Source: JAAYHV01 sp964400515
Lineage (GTDB): Bacteria > Bacillota > Clostridia > Peptostreptococcales > Anaerovoracaceae
Assembly (NCBI GenBank): GCA_964400515.1
Contig: CAYNTJ010000010.1
Location: 42,533 to 106,532, forward strand
Length of the DNA: 64,000 bases
Direction: 5' to 3'
The translations under genes and the position numbers were made by a program. This document shows positions 9,002-17,335 of this stretch, in pieces (position 1 is the stretch's first letter; each line of letters opens with the position of its first letter). The notes under the pieces are model-generated. The model did no database searches. It was not told the DNA's origin and saw nothing but the letters and a program-made list of their open reading frames with translations.

Positions 9002-10189
9002 ATGGAAGCAAAAAGTATAACTGTAGATAAAAAACAGGTAAAGAAAACCGAGATAAACAGCTTATCGGAATTTATCGATTTGATATCAAATCAGAAGGGT
9101 AAGTATACTTATTTCAGAGGTGAGGCAAATAGGTATAAGGATCTAAACGGATCAGCCTTTAGGCCATATAACGGTGGAGAAAACAAAGAAAAAGAGTTTC
9201 CTTTTCTGGAAATGATGAACGAATTCAAAAGGTCGGTGTGGAACAATATCGATGACAATACTAAAAATACCTTTTTACCCTTTTGCCAGCATTACGGCAT
9301 ACCGTCAAATCTGGTGGATATAAGTTCATCCCCTTTAACCGCCCTTTATTTTGCCTGTAAGGAGGGAAAGGAAAAGAACATCAGACAAGATGATTTCCCT
9401 TTGGATAATTGCGGATATGTGTATGAGTTTTCTGCTAATCATATGGTAAAAATAACGGAGCTTATAGATAAGCTTGATGATGATAATTTTTTGATTGAAA
9501 TAAGCTTGGATAATTCGGACTTCATATATGATTTTACAAGAATCATGTATGACTTTGAAAAAAGAAACAGAAATGGATTCTATAATCTTTTCAAGCAGCT
9601 TTTAAGTGACTATAGGGATAATGGTGATTTGGAAAATCTCACAAAGTCAGAAAAATTTAACAGTGCTATCCATGAGCATAAAGAGTTACCTTTACCAAGG
9701 GCGGAAAGCTTCTATGAAATAATAAATGATGATAATTGGATAGAATTATTAGCATTGGATGAGACCATGGGAAAAGTTTCGGAGATGAGACCATTTTGCG
9801 ATGCCGTATATTGCAACTCGGTCTTTTATTTAACCCTACTAAGAAGACATATAAGATTCATCTTGGATTTTCAGGAATATGTTACCTATATCAACGGGAT
9901 GCCTTTATTTATTTACGATCCCATACTATCCTTTAGCAGAGCGGTTAACCAAAAAAGTGTATTTATATATCAAGGATTTTTGAGTTATGATGATGATATA
10001 TATAATCATCATGTTTTGCCTTTACAAAGAATAATGCCGGATGAGGTAATAGTTGTTAAGGATAAGGAAAAAATATTAGAGGAACTGGATTATCTGGGTA
10101 TTAATGAAGAGTTCATATATAACGATTTCGATACCATAGCAAAGTCTATTAAAAAGAAGTATTCAACATTGATTAACAGCAGGAAATAG
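9002..10189 (+). CDS. FRG-domain protein
   Basis: 395 residues, soluble. The N-terminal ~115 residues carry the FRG domain signature: an FRGE core (YFRGEANRY, ~residues 37-45), a downstream arginine (SAFRPY), and QHYGIPSNLVDISSSPLTAL, which ends in the typical LYFAC segment. FRG domains are named for this Phe-Arg-Gly motif. They occur in bacterial proteins of largely unknown function, some linked to toxin or defence loci. The C-terminal half has no domain I recognise; it contains another YQGFLSYDDDIY region and ends in a Lys-rich tail. It is the first gene after the 8935 promoter, and the next gene begins ten bases after its stop codon. Its role in this operon is unknown. Confidence 0.8.
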   Translation: MEAKSITVDKKQVKKTEINSLSEFIDLISNQKGKYTYFRGEANRYKDLNGSAFRPYNGGENKEKEFPFLEMMNEFKRSVWNNIDDNTKNTFLPFCQHYGIPSNLVDISSSPLTALYFACKEGKEKNIRQDDFPLDNCGYVYEFSANHMVKITELIDKLDDDNFLIEISLDNSDFIYDFTRIMYDFEKRNRNGFYNLFKQLLSDYRDNGDLENLTKSEKFNSAIHEHKELPLPRAESFYEIINDDNWIELLALDETMGKVSEMRPFCDAVYCNSVFYLTLLRRHIRFILDFQEYVTYINGMPLFIYDPILSFSRAVNQKSVFIYQGFLSYDDDIYNHHVLPLQRIMPDEVIVVKDKEKILEELDYLGINEEFIYNDFDTIAKSIKKKYSTLINSRK

Positions 10190-10198
10190 GAGTTTATT

Positions 10199-13100
10199 AT
10201 GAAAAATCATTATGTTTGCGATGATGGAGAGCATATCCGCATTTACGGTGGAGGAAGTGACCCTGTGGTAGTAATTGACATGGTAAATTGCGAGATACTG
10301 TATTTAAACCAAGCGGCACAAAGCAATTTAAGCGATAAGGCCTTTAAGCAGGGGATGAAATGCCATGAATATTTCCATGATAAAAATATGATATGTGATT
10401 TTTGTGCGATTAAAAATACTGAAAAAATACCTAAAACCAGGGAGATATACGTTGAAGGTGTGGATAAATATTTTTTGGCGCAGATAGAAAAAATAGACTG
10501 GAACGGAAGACGAGCAATAATTCAACATTTTAATGATATAACATTGGAAAAACAGTACGAAAAGATTAAAAACAATTTATCCATTGCAATCAAACATAGT
10601 GGAATGAACTATATTGAGTGGGATATGATAAATGACATAGCTTATCTTAAGCTGGTTCCCACGGATTTTCTGTATAAGGATAAGGTGATAGAAAACTTTA
10701 CAGGGGTTCTCAAGGAATCGGGATATCTTTTGAAAGAAGATATAGACAGATACGAAAAGCAGCTATATTCTCTGATAAAAGGAGAGATAGGCGAGTTAAT
10801 AATAGAATCAAGGAGGATAACCCATAATAAAAAGTATGAATGGAGAAGATATTATATAACGGTAAACGAATGGGATGATAAGAAAAAACCAAAAAATGCG
10901 ATTATATCATCCATAGCCATAAATGACATAAAAAAACTCGAGAAGGGATTTTCTGTGGTTTTAAAACAAAACGGCATAACATCATGGACATATAATCCAA
11001 ATACCGGGGAAATATCTGATGTGCAAAACCCCATATTCGGAATAATTAATGATAAGGTAAAAAACGTAGAAGAACTTTACGATGACTATAAATTAGTACA
11101 TCCATTAGATGTGGATGAACTTAAAAAGCTATACGAAAAAGTTGGCTCGGGAGAACAAAATGCCAATTGTATAATAAGGCTTAAGGTTGGGGATTCATAT
11201 AAGTGGATTAATATTAATTACACCTCCATATTCGATAGGGATGGATCGGTGCTTTATTCCATAGGCTCCAGTTTTGACATGACAGAGGAAATGGAGCTTA
11301 AGCTTCAATATGATGAAGCCATTAAACTTTTCCGAGAATCCAGTGACAGTAATGACCTGGCTATTATGATTGATATAACAGAAGGCAAAATAATTTCATA
11401 CAATGGTAAATCTAAAATTACCGATTTTAGCACAACAAGCTATAATGAGTATTTGGAAGGTCTTAAGCAGCTGGCTTTACGAAAATCCGATATTGAGTGG
11501 TTTGAAAGTATTGGGCAAAAGAATATAATCAGTTTATATAATAAAGGGGAAAGAATAATTGAAAGGGAGCTTAATTTAAAAGCTGTTACCGGTATCAAAT
11601 GGTATAGGGACAGGCTTAAAATGATTAAGAATCCCGATAATGGTCATTTAATACTGTTTATAACTACGGTGGATATTACCAATGAAAAGAAATTGGATGT
11701 ATTAATAAACAATGTGGCAAATACCGAATTCGAAATGCTGATAACGGTTAACTTAAATGATGAAACCTTCATTATGTATTCAAAGGGAGGAAAGAATTAC
11801 AGCGGCTATGATTTTTTCCAAAGGGCCAAAAAAATATTGATGATATCGATTATGATAAAAATAATTTGCTGCTGGATAAAATTACCGACAAGGATAAACT
11901 GTTAGAGCTTTTAAATGGTGACAAATATGTTGATTATGTAAGTGTTAATGTTGATGGAATCAAATATCATAAAAAGATTAACATAAATTATACAGATGAA
12001 TTAAAGGATACAGTATGTATTTATGTTACTGACGTTTCCGATATATACAACAATGAACAGAAAAAAATGCCGAACTTCGAATTGCAAAGGACGAGGCGGA
12101 AAAGGCCAATGCGGTTAAAACTGATTTCTTAGGCAAAATGTCCCATGATATGAGGACCCCTTTAAATGCCATCATGAGTTTGTCTGATTTTGGCTTAGAA
12201 GAAGCAAGGGATTTTAACATTAAGGATTATTTTGGGAAGATAAAATCCAGCAGCGAACTTTTATTGGGGCTTTTAAATGATCTGCTTGACTTATCGGGAA
12301 TAGAAAAGGATAAAATCGAGTTAAACCCAAGACCTGTAAAGGTTTCGGAGCATGTGGAGAGCATACTGGAGATTGTGAAGCCTAAGGCGGTTGCAAAAAA
12401 TATTGATATATCATTTGAATATGAGAGCCTTGAATCCAGTGAGTATGAAATATTTGATCCCATAAGAACTGCTCAAATATTTGTAAATATAATTGGAAAT
12501 GCAATAAAATATACACCGCCGGGGGGAAGTGTTTTGTGGCATGTAAAGGATGAGCTTAGGGAAGATGGAAGGCTTCACCATTACCATGTGATTTCCGATA
12601 ACGGAATAGGTATGGAAGAAAACTTCTTAAAAGATCTGTTTAAACCCTTTACCAGGGAAAACAGAGGAATCGGTGAACTGGAAGCCGGCACGGGGCTTGG
12701 AATGAGTATTGTTAAAAACATTGTGGAAGCCATGGGTGGAAGCATTAATTGCACCAGCGAAAAGAATAACGGGACTCAATTTATTGTGGAATTTGATTGC
12801 GGGGTTACAACGAAGGCGGAGTATGAACAGTATATGAACTCTTCGGATAAAATATACCAATCAAATCTTATGAATAAAAGAGTTTTGCTTTGTGAGGATG
12901 TGGCAATAAATGCCCAAATAGTAAAGAGAATATTAACTAGAATAGGTATGGAGGTTGATATTGCGGAAAATGGTTTAGTTGGCATCTCCATGTTAAAGGA
13001 AAGGGAATATGATATAGTTTTAATGGATATCAGAATGCCTGTAATGGATGGGATAACAGCCGCCAAAAATATTAGAAGCTTTAATAAAAAGATTCCGATA

Positions 13101-13229
13101 GTAGCACTTTCCGCAAATGCTTATGAAGCTGATATAAACAGTTCCCATGAAAGTGGCATGAACGCTCATCTTTCAAAGCCTATAAAGAAAAATGAACTAA
13201 TAAGAACCATTGCAAAGCTTATAAAATGA
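10199..13229 (+). pseudogene. multi-PAS hybrid histidine kinase interrupted by two -1 frameshifts
   Basis: Three overlapping or abutting reading frames (10199-11905, 11866-12132, 12138-13229) join into one kinase of about 1010 residues like the one at 3405-6827. The first break is at A7 (11828-11834): reading GCC AAA AAA, then one base back, restores AKKNIDDIDYDKNN. The second is at A7 (12061-12067): the same slip restores KKNAELRIAKDEAEKAN, leading into GKMSHDMRTPLN. One extra A at each tract would repair the gene. Reconstructed, it has PAS-like modules, phosphoacceptor His near residue 650, an ATPase domain (SDNGIGME, GTGLGMSIV) and a receiver with Asp near residue 944 (LMDIRMPVMDG). It shows no membrane segment. 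An in-frame ATG at 12138 sits two codons before the His, so the third frame could make only a partial kinase. Sequencing error, a true pseudogene or productive slippage are all possible. Confidence 0.85.
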
Positions 13230-13236
13230 GGTAAAT

Positions 13237-13884
13237 ATGAAAGAATTCATAGAAGGAATGGAAATAGATATAATAAGAAAGGATATTAAGAATATTTACA
13301 TAAGGGTAAAGGGCGAGGAGGTAAAGGTAACGGCACCCTACGGAGCTTCGGAGGAATATGTAAGATATTTTATAAATACCAAAAAGAACTGGATTCTAAA
13401 AAATAAAAGGACGAAGGTAACTCAAAAAATAGAAAGTGGGGAAACCCACTTTGTTTTTGGAGAACAATACCTAATGGATATCAATATCTGTGGTGAGAAC
13501 AAGGTAAATATAATTGACGGTAATCTCTGTATATCCCTAAGGGACTATGAAAAAAGGGAAGGGGTATTAAATTCATACTATAAAAAAATACTGTATGATG
13601 AAATGTTAAAAATGATACCAAATTTGGAAAAAGCTCTTTCGGTTTCGGCGAAGGGATGGAAGATAAGAAGGATGAAAAGCAGATGGGGAAGCTGCAATAC
13701 AAGGACCGGTAATATAACCATTAATTTGGAGCTGGCAAAAAAACCTAAAAAATGTTTGGAATATGTGATGGTGCATGAGCTTGTACATCTCATGGAGCCC
13801 AGCCACAACAGCAGATTTAAAGGATTAATGGATAATTACTATCCCAATTGGAGAAAAATAAAAAAGGAGTTAAATAAAATTTAA
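13237..13884 (+). CDS. YgjP-type zinc metallopeptidase (M48 / DUF45 family)
   Basis: 215 residues. The C-terminal half carries RRMKSRWGSCNTRTGNI, the conserved YgjP segment, and VMVHELVHLMEPSHNSRF, whose HELVH plus downstream His form the zinc site. The N-terminal ~100 residues are the family's beta-rich part (IRVKGEEVKVTAPYG). Family members are predicted cytosolic or membrane-associated metallopeptidases, widespread but poorly characterised; SprT-like activity is often inferred. The start lies eight bases after the broken kinase and the stop overlaps the next start by one base (TAATG). It is therefore probably translationally coupled to the nitrogenase-like fusion, although YgjP proteins are usually not linked to such genes. 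Confidence 0.88.
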   Translation: MKEFIEGMEIDIIRKDIKNIYIRVKGEEVKVTAPYGASEEYVRYFINTKKNWILKNKRTKVTQKIESGETHFVFGEQYLMDINICGENKVNIIDGNLCISLRDYEKREGVLNSYYKKILYDEMLKMIPNLEKALSVSAKGWKIRRMKSRWGSCNTRTGNITINLELAKKPKKCLEYVMVHELVHLMEPSHNSRFKGLMDNYYPNWRKIKKELNKI

Positions 13885-16043
13885 TGGAAATAGCTATATA
13901 CGGAAAAGGTGGAATAGGAAAATCAACTATAGCAGCAAATATATCGGTTGCTTTGGCTAAAAGGGGGAAAAGGGTTTTACAAATAGGATGCGATCCTAAG
14001 CACGATTCCACCAGGCTCATAAATAAAGGTGAAAGAATAAAAACGGCTCTGGAATATATAAAAGAAACGGGGGCGGCAGAATACAGAATCGAAGAGATAT
14101 TAAAAATAAGCAGTCATGGTATAGGCTGTATTGAAGCGGGAGGCCCCGAGCCCGGGGTCGGGTGCGCCGGCAGGGGCATAATTACTGTATTTGAACTTCT
14201 GGATGATTTTAATGTCAAAGAAAACTATGAAATGGTTGTCTATGATGTGTTGGGGGATGTGGTGTGCGGAGGCTTTGCCGTTCCCATAAGATCAGAATAT
14301 GCTGATACTATATTCTTAGTAACCTCCGGAGAATATATGGCCATCTATGCTGCTAATAATATTTTAAGGGGTATAAAAAATTATGATAAGGACGGGAAAA
14401 GAGTAGCGGGAATAATTTACAATAAAAGAAATATAGAAGGTGAGGATGACAGGCTATATAGATTTTCTAATGCTGTGGGCCTACCCATATGTGCCACTAT
14501 ACCAAGAAGTGATGCATTTACCATGGCAGAAAAGAATAATTGCACATTAATGGACATGGATGATGCTGTGGTCAAAAAAATATTTGAAGATTTGGCATCA
14601 AAAATTAATGATAAAATCGAAAGATACTATGCAAAACCTTTAACGGATGAGTTATTGGAAAAAATAGTTTTGGACATAGATTACGAAGACAAGCCCGATG
14701 ATAAACCTATTATCAAAGGAAGAGAATTAAGGAGAAAAGAAAGTTCATATCTGTCAAAGAATGTTTTAAGGGATGAACCCTTGCATGGATGCGCATTTAA
14801 TGGTGCGGTGTCCCAATGTGTTCACTTAAAAGATGTGGCTGTTTTAGTCCATGGCCCAAGGAGCTGTAGTTATCTGGCTTACCAAACCATAAGTTCATCG
14901 GGAAGGAGAAGTCTCTACGAAAGGGGGGCTTTGCTGCCCGTTTCCATAGTGCCCAATATGATGGGAACTGATATGGATGAGAATGAAATGGTTTTTGGAG
15001 GAATGGATAAGCTCAGGGAAAGCATAGAAAAAATCAGGGAAGATAAGCCGAAGGCTATTATAGTGGTGAGCACCTGCCCTTCGGGGATAATAGGGGACGA
15101 TATTGAACAGTTTAAGGATTTAAGCAGTGATATACCCGTTATAACCCTAAAAACCGATGGTAATCTTTCGGGAGATTACCTCCAGGGTATGCTTTTGGCT
15201 TTTACCAGCTTGGCAGAACAAATAATAAAAAAGGATGTTATACCTAAGGAGAATTTAATTAATATTATATTCGAAAAGGTTGTTGCAAAAAATACTGAAA
15301 GTAATTTCTTGATTATCAAAGACTATTTGGAAATCATGGGACTTGAGGTTAATTGTAGGTTTTTATGTAATACAAATTATGACAGCTTAAAAAATTTTAA
15401 AGCGGCAGTCTTAAATCTCATGGCATATAAGGATTATACAAGCTTGATTCTAAAGGAATATTTTGAAAAGAATTACGAAGCTGAGTTTTTTGATATGGCC
15501 TTTCCGGTGGGTTTCCAACAAACCTGTAATTGGTTAATGAAAATGGGAAGCCGCTTTGGTAAGTCTGACATTGCACGCAGAATAATAGAAGAAAATCAGG
15601 CAGAGTATAGGTCAAGAGTCGATGGAGTAAGAGCTTCTTTAAAGGATAAAACACTAATGGTTATCACATATAATCATCAGATAGATTGGATACTGGGCGC
15701 GGCAATTGATGCGGGAGTAATAATAAGCAAAATTTGTATTTTGAATTTTTCCCAAGATGAAGGCTTTAGAAGCGACTTGGATTTGGATATAAATTTTGAA
15801 GAAAATTATGACATATCGAAAAAAGAAGAAGACTTATTAAATTATAGACCGGATATTTTGTTAACTAACTATGAGGCTGCGATCAAATTAGATAAAATTG
15901 CCACATATACAATACCTATGTGTCCTGATGTTGGTTTCTTTTCAGGTATTTCGGAATGTGAAAAATGGACAAAGGTGGAGAACTCGGAAATAAATGGAGA
16001 TTGGAAGAATGACGAAGAACTATTTAGAAAATATTATGCCTGA
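13884..16043 (+). CDS. fused NifH-like reductase and NifD-like nitrogenase-superfamily subunit
   Basis: 719 residues. Residues 1-~250 form a complete Fe protein: P-loop GKGGIGKST (7-15), GCDPKHDSTRL (35-45), GPEPGVGCAGRG with Cys94, and DVVCGGF with Cys128, which are the two [4Fe-4S] ligands. His40 in GCDPKHDST resembles BchL and CfbC more than NifH (KAD). After a charged linker (~255-295) a component-1 domain begins: HGCAFNGA (Cys303), QCVHL (Cys312), HGPRSC (Cys328) and STCPSGIIGDD (Cys398). Cys303, Cys328 and Cys398 match the three alpha-subunit P-cluster ligand positions. No convincing FeMo-cofactor site is visible, and nifB, nifE and nifN are absent from the window. The likely role is an ATP-driven reductase acting with the next gene, substrate unknown. 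A ribosome site AAAAGGAG lies inside the upstream gene. Confidence 0.9.
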   Translation: MEIAIYGKGGIGKSTIAANISVALAKRGKRVLQIGCDPKHDSTRLINKGERIKTALEYIKETGAAEYRIEEILKISSHGIGCIEAGGPEPGVGCAGRGIITVFELLDDFNVKENYEMVVYDVLGDVVCGGFAVPIRSEYADTIFLVTSGEYMAIYAANNILRGIKNYDKDGKRVAGIIYNKRNIEGEDDRLYRFSNAVGLPICATIPRSDAFTMAEKNNCTLMDMDDAVVKKIFEDLASKINDKIERYYAKPLTDELLEKIVLDIDYEDKPDDKPIIKGRELRRKESSYLSKNVLRDEPLHGCAFNGAVSQCVHLKDVAVLVHGPRSCSYLAYQTISSSGRRSLYERGALLPVSIVPNMMGTDMDENEMVFGGMDKLRESIEKIREDKPKAIIVVSTCPSGIIGDDIEQFKDLSSDIPVITLKTDGNLSGDYLQGMLLAFTSLAEQIIKKDVIPKENLINIIFEKVVAKNTESNFLIIKDYLEIMGLEVNCRFLCNTNYDSLKNFKAAVLNLMAYKDYTSLILKEYFEKNYEAEFFDMAFPVGFQQTCNWLMKMGSRFGKSDIARRIIEENQAEYRSRVDGVRASLKDKTLMVITYNHQIDWILGAAIDAGVIISKICILNFSQDEGFRSDLDLDINFEENYDISKKEEDLLNYRPDILLTNYEAAIKLDKIATYTIPMCPDVGFFSGISECEKWTKVENSEINGDWKNDEELFRKYYA

Positions 16044-17292
16044 TAGCTTTAGTGGCAAAATATTTGCTTATGAAGGAATAAAAAATGTTGTAACCCTTAT
16101 TAACGGACCTACGGGATGTAAATTTTATCACAGTTCAACATCCGATAATCAGGAAATAAGACAGTTTGAATTTGACCCATTAAACTATCCTAGGCTTTGG
16201 TATTTCGGGCAGCCCAGAATACCTTGCACTTATTTGGATAAGAGAGATTATGTTTATGGCAGCAAGGATAAAATTAAAGAAGCGCTAAAATTCTTGGGGG
16301 AGAATATACAAATGGAATTACTGGCGGTTATTAATTCCCCCGGAGCCTCTTTAATCGGAGACGATTTAAAAGGTCTTACCGAAGGTCTTATGAACATTCC
16401 CGTAATTACAGAGGAGACCCCCGGTTATTCAGAAGCCTTTTGCAAAGGATATGATGAAGCAGTATTAAATATTATTAAGAATCTTGCAAGGGATAATAAA
16501 CATAAGGAAGAAAAAACTGTTAATGTTTTGGGGCTTTCCATACACCATAAGTATCATAGGGGTGATATGGCGGAAATTGAAAAGATATTGGAATTGTGCG
16601 GAGTTAAAGTAAATGCCTTCATAGGCTGCAACAGCAGAGTAAGGGATATGGAAAATATTTTATCTGCGGATTTAAATATAGTAATAAATCCCGAATACTC
16701 AATGAATACAGTAAAGTATCTAAAAAGCAGAGGGATGAAAACGTATTTGGCTTTGCCTATTATTGGCTTTAACAGAACTGAAAAATTTATTAATGACATA
16801 TGTGATATATACAGCACAGATAAATCTGATGCAATGGAATATCTGGAAAGGGGAAGGGCAAAAGCATATATACACATGGCAAGATTAAATACCATGACGG
16901 GGCTTCCAAAGGGAACAACATATTCTGTTAGAGGTAATTATTCCCTGTGCCTTACTTATGTGGACTTTTTAAGCGACTATTTCGGTATGATACCCGAAAG
17001 TATAAACATAACCGATGATGATGTGTCGGCATATAAAGGGGATTTAATCATAAAGCTTGCTAAACTTAATAGGGAAGGGGCTTTAGATGAAAGTATAATT
17101 GATAGTCCGGGGGATTTGGTTTTTGCCGATGGCAATACTATTGCCAATCTTAAAATTGATAAGAAAAGATTTTCCGGAATTGAAATAGCATTACCATCAT
17201 TGGGTTATGTGGATGTTATTGATAAAACTCATATTGGCGTAAAGGGGGCTATGACCATAACGGAGCAGGTTATAAACGGACTGTTGTTTTAA
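16009..17292 (+). CDS. NifK-like nitrogenase component 1 subunit
   Basis: 427 residues from the ATG at 16009 (MTKNYLENIM). An in-frame ATG at 15994 is also possible; both overlap the end of the fusion gene, implying translational coupling. LINGPTGCKFYH (Cys37) and RIPCTYLD (Cys73) match two P-cluster ligand positions. The third, normally a Cys just before the IGDD motif, is replaced: INSPGASLIGDD has Ser/Pro instead. The partner fusion keeps Cys at that place. So a full symmetric P-cluster is unlikely, and a [4Fe-4S]-like or asymmetric cluster is plausible. Its length fits catalytic subunits of nitrogenase-like reductases such as BchB, CfbD and MarK rather than true NifK (~520). It presumably pairs with the C-terminal half of the fusion. 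Confidence 0.87.
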   Translation: MTKNYLENIMPDSFSGKIFAYEGIKNVVTLINGPTGCKFYHSSTSDNQEIRQFEFDPLNYPRLWYFGQPRIPCTYLDKRDYVYGSKDKIKEALKFLGENIQMELLAVINSPGASLIGDDLKGLTEGLMNIPVITEETPGYSEAFCKGYDEAVLNIIKNLARDNKHKEEKTVNVLGLSIHHKYHRGDMAEIEKILELCGVKVNAFIGCNSRVRDMENILSADLNIVINPEYSMNTVKYLKSRGMKTYLALPIIGFNRTEKFINDICDIYSTDKSDAMEYLERGRAKAYIHMARLNTMTGLPKGTTYSVRGNYSLCLTYVDFLSDYFGMIPESINITDDDVSAYKGDLIIKLAKLNREGALDESIIDSPGDLVFADGNTIANLKIDKKRFSGIEIALPSLGYVDVIDKTHIGVKGAMTITEQVINGLLF

Positions 17293-17312
17293 AGCCGGTT
17301 TTAATATATAAT
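17284..17312 (+). promoter_or_regulatory. internal sigma-A promoter ahead of the membrane hybrid kinase
   Basis: TTGTTT (17284-17289), a 17-bp spacer and TATAAT (17307-17312). It overlaps the last codons of the NifK-like gene and lies 23 bp before the kinase start, so that kinase can be made independently of the upstream operon. Confidence 0.6.
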
Positions 17313-17335
17313 TAATTCACGAAAGGGTAAATAGT

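Noticed and set aside
11828..11835. Classical X-XXY-YYZ programmed frameshift heptamer
   Set aside because: The base before AAA AAA is C at the first site and G at the second, so the P-site codon would mispair; no obvious downstream stimulator was identified. A simple A8-to-A7 change explains both.
13884..17292. The pair as a true nitrogen-fixing nitrogenase
   Set aside because: The catalytic subunits are too short, the fusion and missing ligand do not fit NifDK, and no cofactor assembly genes lie nearby.
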